From Erythroxylum novogranatense (taxonomy: Eukaryota; Streptophyta; Magnoliopsida; Malpighiales; Erythroxylaceae), in contig CM057225.1 in NCBI GenBank assembly GCA_029891385.1, positions 79,013,887 through 79,077,886 of the forward strand: 64,000 bases of DNA. Reading direction: 5' to 3'. How positions within the stretch are numbered: the stretch's first letter is position 1; every line of letters starts with the position of its first letter. Under the pieces are notes generated by a model. It searched no databases and was not told the origin of the DNA. It was given only the letters and a program-made list of their open reading frames with translations. Of this stretch, positions 11,759 to 24,900 are shown one piece after another. A program made the translations under genes and the position numbers.

Positions 11759-11769
11759 TGGTATCGAGC
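11759..11769 (+). other. Primer binding site of element B, one base short
   Basis: TGGTATCGAGC follows the 5' LTR. The usual tRNA-iMet site is TGGTATCAGAGC, so one A is missing or has not been recorded. Confidence 0.75.
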
Positions 11770-11899
11770 ATGGTTTGGCATCTTTGGGTATAGTATATTT
11801 TAGGCTTGAATTTCATAAGGAAAGCAAGAAATTGATCAGTTTGTGACTTTATTGTAGGTCATCCATTTTGGTGATCAAGTTGATCAACCACCGACCAAG

Positions 11900-12890
11900 G
11901 ATCGGTCGGGCGGTAGGGAGTCTTACGTGCCGATGTTTGAGGAGCGACCTCGGTAGTTCCTATGAGGCGAACGGAGGTATGATCGCTGCGTGGCGGGGTT
12001 TGTCATTCTCGGCATGATGACCTTCTTGGTGAGGTTGGTTGGAAGGACCGAGCGGGTCTAGATCGATGGATTGTGACCCTGAGGAGCGCTTCGATTATGC
12101 TGTTTCTTTGCTCCAGGGTTCGGCTTCTCAGTGGTGGAAGACTGTCCCGGGTAGTTCCACCAGGCCGTGTGTATTGACTTGGGCTGACTTTCTGAGGGCT
12201 TTCCGAGATAATTTTATGCCCAAGGAGTATTTGGATATAAAGATGCAGGACTTCTTAGAGTTGAGGCAGGGATCGATGTCAGTGGTCGATTATGAGGTCC
12301 GGTTCAATGAGTTGTCAGCATATGCGTCTGTTCTGATTGCCTCCGAGGCTGATAGGTGCCAGAGATTTGAGGGAGGGCTGAATCTGGATATTCGTACCTG
12401 GTTAGCCCGGTCAGATATGGTTACCTTTGTGGAGATGAGATCGGCTGCGGTGAGGATTGAGCAGCTCTTGAGACAGAGCCGAGCTGAGATCGGTCAGGGA
12501 TCTGGAGGTAAGAGATCCAGCGATAGTCAGGGTAGCTCTGGAAGGAGCATGAGCAGACGCCAGAGCAGGTTCAGATCAGCTGGGGGATTCAGACAGTCAA
12601 GTTCGGTTCAAAGAGGGAGATTTGGCCAGGCTAGTAGTGGCAGTGGCAGTGGCAGTAGTGGTGTCAGAGGGGCAGGACAGGCTTTGTCGGTTTGCGTGCA
12701 TTGTGATAAGAGGCATAGTGGAGAGTGTTGGAGAGTGACAGGAGCATGTCTAGCATGTGGGTATATGGATCATATGATTCGGAGCTGTCCTCTGACTTTG
12801 GGAGTTCAGTCAGCCGCTAGTGGGAGAGCTGGTAGTAGCTCGACGGTGCAGCAGAGTCGTAGCGGTGGACCTGGATTTAGGGGCGAGTAG
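11900..12890 (+). pseudogene. Gag of element B, damaged N-terminus
   Basis: The clean frame is 12039-12890 and aligns with Gag of A from DCDPEERFDYAVSLLQGS onward. It includes the zinc knuckle CLACGYMDHMIRSC near 12750 and an Arg/Ser/Gly-rich linker. Sequence from about 11900 to 12040 corresponds to the Gag N-terminus of A (RRYDR-like words) but needs more than one frameshift to read through. The methionine at 12039 is therefore not a real start. A TAG at 12888 ends the frame before the protease. Confidence 0.8.
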
Positions 12891-12959
12891 AGCCCGAGGT
12901 AGGCGGAGATTCTATATGGGGACCGAGGACGAGGCGCAGACCGCATCCCTGTGCTAGGG

Positions 12960-13490
12960 TCTCACGCCATGACGGCGAGAGGCCCAGGATTCTCCCGAGG
13001 TTGTTGCAGGTTTGCTTCTACTCTCAGATATAGAGGTGTATGCATTGATAGATCCAGGGTCCACGCATTCATTTATTGCACCGCATGTGGCATTTTGATT
13101 GCATGTGGATAGGGAGATGCTACAGTATGGGTTGCAGGTGAGTACACCTTTGGGTAGTACCACTGCTTTAGGTGAGTTCTGCAGGGGATGCCCGATTCGG
13201 GTAGATTCAGCAGTATTGAGTGCAGATTTGATTTTGTTACCCCTTCAGGAGATTGATTTGATTTTGGGGATGGACTGGCTCACTGCTCATAGGGCTCTTA
13301 TTGATTGTTACACCAAGGAGGTAGTATTGGAATCTCTGGTCACCGTAGGTCATATTTTGAGTGTTAGTCGGCGATGCCAGCCGGATGATTCGTTTGTGAG
13401 TGTTTTGAGGTTGATGAGAGGTGGCTGTGAGGCTTATTTGGCGCATGTGGTGGACTCTAGAGTGCAGCAGAGGTTGCAGGATGTCCCTGT
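12960..13490 (+). pseudogene. Aspartic protease region of element B
   Basis: ALIDPGSTHSFIAPHVAF carries the active-site DPG-type motif, and a TGA at about 13099 follows it. From there the frame 13099-13785 continues with [19 protein letters not shown] and [20 protein letters not shown]. This matches the same region of A. It is inactive because of the stop. Confidence 0.8.
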
Positions 13491-14860
13491 GATCAGGGAG
13501 TTCCCAGATGTGTTTCTCGAGGAGTTACCGGGTTTGCCACCGGATCGGGAGACAGAGTTCGAGATAGACCTCATTCCAGGTACCGCTCCTATATCGATAC
13601 CTCCGTATAGGATGGCACCGGTGGAACTAAGGGAGCTTAAGGCTCAGTTGCAGGAGTTGTTGGATAAGGGGTTCATCAGGCCGAGTGTTTCACCGTGGGG
13701 AGCTCCGGTATTGTTTGTGAAGAAGAAGGACGGGACTATGAGGCTTTGCATCGATTCTGAGCTGACTCAATCGGGTTACTGTTAAGAATAAGTACCCACT
13801 GCCTAGGATCGATGACTTATTTGATCAGTTGCAGGGAGCTCAAGTGTTCACCAAGTTGGATTTGAGATCCGGTTATTATCAGTTGAGGATCGCAGAGGCC
13901 GATGTGCCTAAGAGCGCTTTTAGGAGCAGGTATGGGCATTACGAGTTCTTAGTGATGCCGTTCGGGTTGACTAATGCCCCGGCAGCCTTCATGGCCTTGA
14001 TGAATAGGGTTTTTCAGCCATACTTGGATCAGTTTGTGATCGTATTCATCGATGACATTTTGGTATATTCGAGGTCTAGACAGGAGCATGCGAGACATCG
14101 AGGATAATCTTGCAGATCATGAGGACGAGCAGTTATATGCCAAATTCACTAAGTGTGAATTTTAGCTCGATGAGGTGGTGTTCCTAGGCCACATAGTATC
14201 TGGTGAGGGTATCCGGGTGGATCCTCACAAGATAGAGGCAGTGAGGAGTTGGGAGATTCCGAGGAACGTGTCAGAGCTGAGGAGTTTCCTCGGATTGGCA
14301 GGATATTATCGGAGGTTTGTCGAGGGGTTTTCAGTGATCTCCGCCCCCTTGACAAGACTTATGAGGAAGGGTGTAGCCTTCAGTTGGACAGATGAGTGTC
14401 AGAGGAGTTTCGATGAGTTGATACATCGGTTGGCGACGGCGCGGTGTTAGCCCCGCCATCCGGGCGGGAGGATTCGAGGTGTTCAGTGATGCTTCGCAGC
14501 AGGGTTTAGGTTGTGTGCTGATGCAGCATGGGAGAGTCATAGCCTATGCATCGAGACAGTTGAGAGCCCATGAGGGTAATTATCCTGTGCATGACCTGGA
14601 TTTAGCAGCAGTTGTATTTGCTTTGAAGATCTGGAGACATTATCTGTATGGGGAGACCTTCGAGATCTTCACCGATCATAAGAGTTTGAGGTACTTGTTG
14701 AGTCGTGAGCTGAATGAAGCGAAGGAGGTGGTTAGAGCCGCTTAAGGTTCTGATCGCCTATCGAGTACCACCGAGGAAGGCTAATGTGGTGGCCGATGCA
14801 TTGAGTAGGAGATCACATGGTAGTGCACTCGATTCAGTTTCGAGGTTCTTTGTGTTAATT
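13491..14860 (+). pseudogene. Reverse transcriptase and RNase H of element B, frameshifted
   Basis: RT motifs are [58 protein letters not shown] and [11 protein letters not shown] (near 14047). RNase H motifs are [15 protein letters not shown] and [12 protein letters not shown]. Frameshifts occur near 13757, 14100 and 14440 and after 14705. A TAG at 14163 stands where tryptophan (CEFWLD) is expected. At 13757 the sequence has an altered stretch around GATTCTGAGCTG where A encodes DYRQLN. The enzyme parts are recognisable but not usable. Confidence 0.87.
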
Positions 14861-16397
14861 GATTGAGAGCTCTCAATGTGCAGATGGATTTGAGTCAGGA
14901 GGGAGCTCTGATAGCGACTTTGAGGCTGAGGCCAGTGTTGCATGATCGGATCAGGAGGGTTCAGGATCGGGATCCAGCATTGGTAAGACTGATGAATAGA
15001 GTCAGATCAGGATGGTTATCTGAGTTTGAGTTGAGAGATGGTACTCTGTGGATGGACCAGAGGTTGTGTGTTCCTGATATAGATGATTTGAGGCGAGAGA
15101 TTTTGGAGGAGGCTCATTTGGCTGCTTATGCCATGCATCCTGGTGTCACCAAGATGTATCGCACTCTTAAGTTACATTTCTGGTGGCCAGGTATGAAGAG
15201 GCATGTAGCGGAGTTCGTTTCTCGGTGTTTGATGTGCCAGCAGGTTAAGGCTGAGCACCAGGCCCCAGTTGGGAGGTTGCATTCGTTACCAATTCCGGAG
15301 TGGAAATGGGAGCGCATTACGATGGACTTTATCATGGGGTTGCCCAGGATGCCGAAGTAGTGTGATGTTATCTGGGTCATAGTGGACCGATTGACTAAAT
15401 CGGCTCACTTCTTGCTAGTAAGGGAGAGTAATACCCTTGATCAGTTGGCCCAGAAGTATGTAGCAGAGATAGTTCGACTGCATGGGGTCCCAGTTTCGAT
15501 AGTGTCAGATAGGGATCCCAGATTTACTTCGAGGTTACGGAGGAGCTGCGATCGACTATAGGGACCAGATTGAACTTGAAAGACAGACGTTTCATCCTCG
15601 AACGATGGGCGAGTGAGAGGACTATTTAGACTGTTGAGGATATGTTGAGAGCCTGTGTGTTGGAGTTCCGAGGTGCATGGGATCAGTATTTACCTTTGGT
15701 AGAGTTTGCATATAATAATCAATACCAGAGTAGCATTGGTATGGCACCGTATGAGGCGCTTTATGGACGACCGTGTAGATCCCCTCTTTACTGGGATGAA
15801 GAGGGTATGAGGATGTTAGAGGGTCCCGAGCTGATCCAGGACACGGTAGATAAGGTACAGTTGATTCGGAGTCGCATCAAGGCGGCTCAGGACAGGTAGA
15901 AGAGCTATGTGGATCAGCATCGGAGAGAGATGGAGTATGCTGTAGGAGATAGAGTGTTCCTCAGAGTGTCTCCGTGGAGAGGAGTTCTGAGATTTGGCCG
16001 TAAGGGCAAGTTGAGTCCTCGGTATATTGGTCCGTATGAGATTACCGAGAGGATTGGACCGTTAGCGTATAGATTGGCGTTGCCGAGAGAGATATCTCAG
16101 TTGCATGACGTCTTTCATGTGAGCATGCTTCGGAGATATCGATCTGACCCGACTCATGTGATTCCGGCTCAGGAGATAGAGATAGCCAGTGATCTGAGTT
16201 ATGTTGAGGAGCCGGTGCGGATTATTGGATCGCGGATCAAGCAGTTGAGATCTCGGGTGATTCCATTGGTAAAAGTCCTTTGGAAGAACCATTCGACCGA
16301 GGAGGCGACTTGGGAGACTGAGGAGCACATGAGGAGGCAATACCCTCATCTGTTTGATCAGTCAGGTAAGAAAATTTCGGGACAAAATTTTTATTAG
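14861..16397 (+). pseudogene. Integrase and chromodomain of element B
   Basis: The zinc-binding domain (EEAHLAAYAMH, CLMCQQVKA) lies near 15110-15255. The catalytic core has TMDFIMGL (first Asp, about 15324) and [10 protein letters not shown] (second Asp, about 15500). Around 15530-15640 the frame is scrambled, so the Glu region is damaged. The frame is clean again from MLRACVLEF at 15642. A TAG at 15357 and one at 15897 are further breaks. The C-terminus includes VSMLRRYRSDPTHV and a chromodomain ending EEATWETEEHMRRQYPHLF, which in active chromoviruses steers insertion to particular chromatin. Confidence 0.88.
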
Positions 16398-16408
16398 GAG
16401 GGGAGAAT

Positions 16409-19077
16409 TGTAACATCCCGTCACCGATGGGATGTGTGCAGTTCATTGCATTCGTATTTGGCATGCTCATGCATGATTTATTTATGTATAATTGGCAATG
16501 ATCATATTGGTATTTGTACGTATAAATGTGTATGACATATTTCGATTTGATTTGGGTAATTTGAAATTGGAGATGATTAGGACATGTGTGGAACTTAGGT
16601 CATATTAGGCTCGAGAATTGAATTTGAGTGAGAAATGAAAGTTAGGAAATTGAATTATGAAATTGGTGTATATGATAATTAGTTTTCTATTTTTGAGGAC
16701 TTATAGAAATTTTTTTGGAATTTTCGGAGCAATAAGCTCGGACCGGAAAATTGATCAATGACGGGTTAATTGGATCTTCGTTTTCGAAATTGATTATCCA
16801 ATGGCACGGACAGGGTAGAAATTTAAATTGAGGAATTAGGGTTTAGCCATTGGAATTCGGGAGAAATTAGAATTTGAAATTAGTTTGAGGCTGTTCGGAC
16901 TTGGACTGGTGGAAATTCTATTAGCCAAACAAGCCCTTGTTTCTTTTATATATATATATAGCCTCACCTTTGAAAATTTCTCCACAGTTTTCTTCTTGCT
17001 TCCGATCGAAATTTCCTCTTCCTTCTTCCTTCATTGAAGATTTCTTTGTGATTTCTCTTTGCTTTTAATTTCCTCTTCCACCGTTGAATCTTTCCCCTTT
17101 GGATTGTGTGAAGAAGAGTTGAGAATGGGTTTGAGATGGAGAAGCCGTGGGTGTCGATGATATCCGTTGGGTGTGATTGTTGAAGATTTGAGGTTATTAA
17201 ACAAGTAAGTTACTTCCATCTTGTCTCTTATGGTTTGATTAGTTGATTTATAAAGTTATGTGGATGATTTGGTTTGAATATTAAAGGATTTGTGATTTAG
17301 GGTTTTCGATATGTATTTTCGGTGATTTTAGGGTTGAATTTTAGGGAATTTAATTGTTTGATGAAATAAAGGTTAAAGAGTAGTTGTATGATAGGTATGG
17401 AATTATTTAGGAGTGATTTGTGAAGTGAAAAACTGGATTTGAAGAAGATTTCAGTCGAGAATCTGAGAATTTCTGGGTTTTTTTGGGCGTATCCGTGGTT
17501 GCCTTGCACAAGATGATTTAACACGCCTTGGCGAAAGCGAATTAGCCATGACGCCACGACGTGCCGAAGGCGTGCAAGCACAAGGAAGATAAGCGTAGCG
17601 TCGCGTCTGTGATCGTCTTGCTTGACGAAGTAGCGTGATTCGCCTCGGCGAAGTAGTATCTTGCCATGACGTAAAGGAAATGGGAGCTCATGCCATGCGA
17701 GGAGGCTGAAATTCCGAAAGTTGAATTTTTGAGGTTTTTAATTGGGGGATTTAGAAATTTGGGATTTAGGAAATTGATGATTCAATTAGTTATGGGTTAA
17801 ATTCAATTTGGAGATTATAAATTTGGGAATTAGAAATTGAGATCGGAAAATTCAGATTTGTGTCGGAATTGTCATAACACGTATAGTACGTACATTATTC
17901 GATTCTTATGCATCATTGTACATTAAAATTTGTACAATTTATAATGTTATTTATATTTTGATTGTTATAGAGGATCAAGTGGATCGCCGATCATCAGACG
18001 TAGGCGAGACTTCCCGGCAGTAGCTCGGAAGTTCTGAGGTGAGTAACCTAGTTGGTTTCTCAACCTTTATGTGTTTAATTTTATACAAATATGCCATGTG
18101 GAGTTAAGGACGGATTATATGTGTTTGATTTGATTGATTCCGGACCACGGGTGTTCGGGATAGTTGGACTGTGATATAGAAGTGTTGATCGTGCATAAAT
18201 TGTTCATAATTGATTTCAAATGGTGAGAATTAGGTATATGGAATTCTAATATGATGCATGTATTGTAAAGTGGACATGTGCATACATGCATAACAGTATG
18301 ATCAGATAAAGGCAGTTGTGACCGGTGTAGCCACCGTATTCAGAGCTTTAAGCTCAACGCACAGGGCTATATGCCCAACGATTTGCAGAGCTTTATGCTC
18401 AACGTATTAGGGCTTCTGAGCCCGATGTTTCAGAGCCAACAGCTCAATGTATATAAGCTCAGGCGCACGGTCACAACAACGAAAGAAAATGAAAGAGTCA
18501 CATGCACGTTACATATATGAATGTTTATATGTGAATTGTGTGAAAGGCGTATCGCCTTATAAATGTGAAATAATTGTATGTGATTTCGATTGTGATATAT
18601 ATGCGATATTGTGTGATTATGCAGTAGATGCATGAGTTGGGTAAACCATCGATGATGGTTTCTCACCGAGTTCGCAAACTCACCCACATTGCATCTATTT
18701 TTCGAGATAGAGATAGTTTGACTTAGCTCCGATCGGTGAGATTTATCCTGCTGTGTGTGCCATGAGAGGAGCATGGCCCATGTGTCATTGGGGATCTTTT
18801 GGGGTATTTTGTGGATGACTTTTGTAGGAGCTATGTTAGTTCTTTTGGACTTGTACAGTTGTAAATATGATCTGATGATGTAATTGTGGCTTTAGGAAAT
18901 GAAATGAGAAGTACAATTTGGTTTTAAAATTTATCAAATCTGATATTACTGCTTTATTTATATTGATGCCATGAGGTTATAGAAATGATCGAATCGTAGT
19001 GCACCCTCGTCGTAGGTTGTGCATCGGTACGACCTACGGGCGACCCGGTGTATACTCTACGGTGAGGGGGCGCTACA
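16409..19077 (+). repeat. 3' LTR of element B
   Basis: Starts TGTAACATCCCGTCACCG and ends GGGGGCGCTACA. It is followed by the duplication GAGGT and then by the resumed integrase of A. Its variable block is at about 17486-17702. Confidence 0.92.
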
Positions 19078-19082
19078 GAGGT

Positions 19083-19405
19083 GGTGAGACTACATAGGAT
19101 TACAGTGTCTATAGTATCGGACAGGGATCCGAGATTTATTTCAAGGTTTTGGAGGAGCTTTCAGTCTGCTATAGGTACTAAGTTAAACTTCAGTACAGCG
19201 TTTCATCCTCAAACAGATGGACTAAGTGAGAGGACAATCAAGACTATTGAGGATATGCTTAGAGCTTGTGTATTGAAGTTTAAAGGAGCTTGGGATCAAT
19301 ATATGGCATTGATAGAGTTTGCCTATAACAACCACTACCACAGTAGTATCGGAATGGCACCGTATAAGGCATTGTATGGTAGAAAATGTCAGTCATCATT
19401 ATATT
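19083..19405 (+). pseudogene. Integrase of element A, middle segment
   Basis: The frame continues from YVNEV at 9141. It holds the second catalytic Asp in [15 protein letters not shown], the Glu in SERTIKTIEDML, and FAYNNHYHSSIGMAPYKALYG. There are no stops in this part. It ends at the tyrosine codon of CQSSLY, where solo LTR C is inserted. Reading on to 35935 restores LYWDEEG. Confidence 0.92.
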
Positions 19406-20012
19406 TGTTGGGCCCCATTTTCGAAGGCCAACAATCACACCGAAGTCTAAAACGTAAGCAAATTTCCAAGGTCCTATACCTTGAACGATAAAAAGAAAAT
19501 TTCCATTTGCATGGCATACAAGCCACAAAGGCGAGCCCACACAACAAAATCACAAAATCACAATGGACTTCTTTATAATGGTAGCTCTTAGTCTCTAGTT
19601 CATTTAGAAACAAGAACCACCTCGATAGGAGCCCTATGGCTCAAGATATGCGTAAGAAATCGAAGTAGGTTCATGGCCTAATCATGCTCTCCAAACCTAC
19701 CCATCGCTTCCTTTTCGTCAAACTTTCTGAATTTAAGTCCAATCTTTACAAATTTTTATGGAGAGGTAGTAAAACGTGTTAGAAATCTAGCGCCTCAAGA
19801 ATCGCCTCATTTGGAGGTCAGAAGAAGGAGTTATGGCCAAACGAATCCGATATGTTCATATCCTGATTCCTACTGAACATTCTTTGGTGCAAACATCGTA
19901 ACTCTCGCTATAGGTGTCAGATTGACTTCGTTCTTAGACGGTTAGAAATTAGACATCCGGGGCTACAACTTTGGTGAAGAAAAAAATTTGAAATTCTGTC
20001 ATTTTGGGGGTC

Positions 20013-20127
20013 GAATTACACGAACCGTGTCAATATCACACAGCCCGTGTAACCCACGGGTGGGAAGTGCCTCCTGCGCCCAGGTTTACACGGCCCGTGT
20101 AAATCTACACGGACAGGCCGTGTAACT
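20013..20127. repeat. CACGG/CCGTG palindrome block in solo LTR C
   Basis: Repeated inverted words around ACACGGCCCGTGTAA occur: ACACGAACCGTGT, CACAGCCCGTGTAA, TACACGGCCCGTGTAA and TACACGGACAGGCCGTGTAA. Each can fold back on itself. It is a local repetitive block within AT-rich LTR sequence. Confidence 0.8.
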
Positions 20128-21909
20128 TTCGAGTAAAGTGAATTTTTCACCCCCCAAGCCCCCTTCAAAGGTTCATAAACCTCTTCCTAACATTCCCTTA
20201 CCTCAAACCCTTCTCCAACACCACAAAAACCACTACAAGTCCATTAAAAGACATCCAACATCATTGAATCTCATTCCCAAAGGATTCATCTTCAATCTTA
20301 ACACCATATCTACTCAAAATCTCCCCAATTTGCACCCTTCAAATGCAACCCAACCTCATAACCATTCAAATACTAATCTAACACAATCAACAATTGGAAT
20401 TTCTCAACACTTACAATATACACAATCAACATATTCAAACTTGATAAATACACAATCATACAAAAGGAAACCTTTCAAGGTCTCATTTTCCTTTCAAAAC
20501 AATTAAAGTTCATACAAAGCTTTCATTTATAGCTTCAATTACATATTGACATTTCATTAATGCTTTAAAACAAGTACAAAATACATTTGATGCATAATGT
20601 TCAATATGCTACCAAAGCTATCCAAAACCTAACTACTAACTTAATACAAAAGCTAAGTCTCTCGCAATTGATCCAAATGCCTTGCAAGGATTTATCGGTC
20701 TTCTTGTTCTGCACCTGAGGAGTGAGGAAAAATGAATTGAGCTTCACAGCTCAGTGGTTAAAATATTTATAGCCATTGGCATTGAACCACACAGTCAACC
20801 ATATTGCTATACATATACATATATTCTTGTAGGCATATTCATCAACATGAAAAGTTAACATTTGCAATTCATAATTCAATTCCAACTTCATAAATCATAA
20901 CATCATCACATAGTACATATTTGAATGCAATTCAATCAAATGCATAGCTTAGCACATTAAGATGCAAATGCACAATCAAATGGCTCGAGGGTTCCGTGAA
21001 ACAAAACGGATAAATCGAGGTTTATATCGTGAACGAAATGAGTCCATTTTCGGATCTCGTGGGCCACAAGCGGGCAGCCGGGAGAAGGCTTTTACGTCAA
21101 CGTGCACGTGACTTACGAAACGGTTCCTCTCTCGCCCAAACACAACTAATTTCATGCTTCAATTCAATCATTCATATATTCACATTTTCATACTTTCCTT
21201 CTTTCCATTCAATCAAAATGCCATGACTCAAATTCAATGGCATGACAATCATTCTCACAATTCAATCATTCATATACAAAATGCCATGATTCAACTCAAT
21301 GGCATAACCATCATGTCACAAAGTCAATGCATAACATGAACACAACATAAAACAATTCCCACATCATAGAAATTTAAACAATTCGTTTAGCACATATAGC
21401 ATACACAATGCATTTGCTCATTACACAATAACCATAAATAAATTACCCACCTTAGCCTTGAAATCTCCAAAATCAATGGTTTCTTTCTCCTTGCTCTAGA
21501 ATAGCCTCTTGATTGCCTATACACAAACAAAATTCAACAATCCATCATTTATTCTTCAATTTTCAAAATTCCCCTCCAAAACCCTAAAAATGTTATAACC
21601 CAAATCAAGCCTCCATATAACCCATTCATGAATCCTATAGGTTAGAAACTCAACCCCTAGGTGAAAAATCCAAAAAAAAAGCCTTATGAATTCACTAATC
21701 ATCTTCTTCTTCCTACTACTTTCTCTCACTAGGATTTCTCTCCATTACAAATCCTAACCCCATTTCTTAACAAAACAAGAAGAAGATGATGAAACTTACC
21801 TTAGAAGCTTGGATTCTCCTCCTTTTCACGATTTTTCCCCACTTTTCCCTAGTTTTTCTTGATTTTTCTCTCTTCTTTCCTCTCTCCCACGATTTCTCTT
21901 CTTCTCTGC

Positions 21910-24900
21910 TGTTGGACCCCGATTTTTGAGTGAAAATAAAAAATATTCAAAAGTGGATGAGTTGATTGAAATTAAGTTGAAAATCAAAAAATAAAGAGAG
22001 AAAGTGTGAGAAGATGAAAATTTGTGAAAAGTTTGACTTTTTGGCCTTTGAGAGTTGACTTTTGATTTAGTCACAATTTGATAAAATGATTTTGAGGAAA
22101 CTTGTAGATTATGTTAAGATCTTTCTGTAGCCATAAAGTTTGCAATTTTTCGATATCGGGAGTGAAAGTTATGAACAGTCAAAGTTCAGGTGTGTTATAG
22201 GTTGACTTATATTATGGCTGAAGCTTTGACTGGAAAATTTACCTAGTTCAAGGTTAATTGAGCCTTCAAGTTCTTCATGAAAGTTGAAGGATTTGATTTG
22301 ATCTTTATTTTGATATAAAGTATGGAATTTTTTTGATCAAGAAATAATAAGTTATGATTTTTACAAGTTTATGTTATGGTTTTAGCATGATTATTAGAGG
22401 ATAGAACTTTTAATTGGAAAATTAACCTTCTTAGAGGTCAATTTGAGTTTTATGCCCTACATTGAAGTTGTAGAGCTTCCTTCAAGCTTTCTATAGAGAC
22501 CAAATTTGTCATATTTGGAGTTCGGGATCAAGAGTTATGAATTTTAAAAATTTGAGATTTTATTTATGCGAAAAAAGTTTTGGTCCAGGCGCCCCCTCGC
22601 GAGGGCGAGCGATTCGTCCTGCGACCGTCCTCGCGAGGGCAAGCGTCTCGCCCTACAAGCAACTCACGAGGGCGAGCGCTCGCGAGGGCGAGTGTAGCAT
22701 CCCACTCCTGCAAGACCCGAACCCGATATCGGTGGTGATATCCGAGCCCGTGCCTCACGAGGGTGGTATGCTAGAGCAGTCAAATCAGTTTAAAAACTCA
22801 TTATGAAATTTTTCTTTTGGAAACAGTCAAATGCGCGAAATTCAGTAAATAATTTGGGCCCATAATAATACGAAAACAATTCGATCAAAACACTCTTTTA
22901 ATAATCAATTTACAATACAGCAGTAATCAATTGGGGCCTTTTTCAATAACAGTACAAATCTTGCAGAATGACAAATTTACATAAAAATGGGAATGACTCA
23001 AATGCAGATGTGAACTGATCCGACCCCTTTACTCTAACTCTCTTGCGATGTCAGACTCCGTTTGTCAAGCGGGGTACTCATAATTCTGAAAATAATTGCA
23101 ATGTTGGGTGAGTTTGCGAACTCAATGAGAAACCATCATCGATGGTTCACTCAATTCATGCATATTCACACAGTTAATAGAGTATCACATTTTTGCACAT
23201 TCAGAAAATATCACATGCATTCAATTTTACCAATATAAGGCATTTCGCCCTTTAACACAATTCACGTTGAACAGATACATTTTTATAATGCACATGTGAC
23301 ACTTTCCATTTTCATTTCGTTGTTGTGACCGTGAGCCTGAACTTCCGAGCTACCTGCCTGGAAGTCTCAGCAATGTTCGTGGAATCGTCGTTCCAACGGT
23401 GCCTCTAAAACAATCAAACAATTTCCAATTACTAAAATGCACAATCAGAAATAATTTAATGATGCACATGTCTTAATTAAAAAAATGTACTATGCTTATT
23501 CATGACTTTCCCGGTGCTATTTCCCATTTCCCACTTTCTTTTGTAAAATTCTAACTTTCCGCTCAATTTCTCAATAATAACTCATTTCTAATTCAATAAC
23601 ATATTATGGAACTCCATCAATTCCATTTCTAATATTCAGTCAATTTATCAGGTCACACTTGTTAGGGTATTACCTCAAAATCAATATCACTATTCTCTAG
23701 ATCGAATTCATCCTTTATGCTCAATTCCTAAAATTCCCAATAGCATTGAATTTACTTTCAAAGTCTCACACTATACCCCAATTATCAAGAACAATCCTAA
23801 GGTTGAAACACAATCACATTTTTGACTTTCTTTCTATAATCGAGATTTCAAAAACTTGAATTCAAACTCTCATTCTTTTCCTCAATTGTAGACATCTTTC
23901 TCTAGTTTATAACGAATCAAGAATCACCTCAATTGGAGGTCTACACCAAAAGTTATGTCCCATAAACTAAAACAAACCCATTCAAAATTCTGTCCCTCGC
24001 TGCGACGCAGGAGCCCTCGTCGCGACGTCAAGAAGGTCGCTCGTCGCGGCGAACAAGGCTCTTGAGACACGCCGCGATGCAAGGAAAGGTACTCGTCGCT
24101 GTGTATCATTATGCGCTCGCCGCAACGTCTAGCTGAGCTCGTCGCGGCGAGCAATTGTTTGCTCGTCGCGACGAGGCCCTCAGCACACGTCGCGACATGC
24201 GAAGCCGCAGGTTGTCTTCCTCGACCAATTTCTCCCATTTTTCTCTCTCTAATCAACCATAACTCATAACCAACTACCACAATCTTTCATATTTAAACCC
24301 ATGAATACATTTAACACAATAATAAACAACATTAAACCATTTTACTTACCAAATCAAGCTCAAAATCTCAAATCTACCGAAAATCCTCCAACCCTTCCTC
24401 TTCTCTCTACACCCACGGTGAACTTTCTAAACTCATCAAATCTTCTTCTTCTCTCAAGGGTTTACATCGATCTTTAACCATAAGGAAAGAACAAACACAA
24501 ATCTCTAAGGAAGAATCGAAACTCACCAAAGAGAGGAACCAATCGTGCCCTAGGAGAAGAGAAGAGGATTTCCTTTCTTCCATCTAAAATTCTAAAGCAT
24601 TTAAAAGAGTTAATTCCTTAAGCCTCTTACCCCTTTCACCTATAATAATTGTAAATCTCTTTCTCCTTTCAATTTCATTTCTAGTCCAATTTGTCTCCGA
24701 ATTTCAATGGCTCGGCATATACAAATCCTAAAATCATATTTTTAAATTCCCATAGCCATCGAACAATTATTTCGGTACTATACAGTCAATCGGTCCGTCA
24801 CTTGGAAAAATTTTGGTCTGGACATTTTCTCCCGAATTTTCAAAAAATTTTCGAAGAGTCACTACCAATTAGCAATTACTCTAAAACATTTCCTATTAAA

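Larger units (their letters stand above)
9142..19077 (+). mobile_element. Element B: Ty3-gypsy chromovirus inserted in the integrase of A
   Basis: LTRs are at 9142-11754 and 16409-19077, and the target duplication GAGGT is at 9137-9141 and 19078-19082. The internal order is primer site, gag, protease, RT, RNase H, integrase, chromodomain. B resembles A in protein sequence but has LTRs of different sequence, so it is a related but separate family. Several frameshifts and stops inactivate it. A purine-rich tract (AGGAGGGGAGAA) lies just before the 3' LTR. Because it splits A and has its own duplication, B is younger than A. Confidence 0.93.

Noticed and set aside
20138..20506. 122-residue open frame on the plus strand
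   Set aside because: Within solo LTR C, rich in Asn, Pro and Thr from AT-rich sequence; no domain and no related copy elsewhere in the window.
24000..24200. GC-rich block considered as a CpG island or promoter
   Set aside because: It is inside a solo LTR and made of repeated CGTCGCGACG words like blocks in neighbouring LTRs; no gene starts there.
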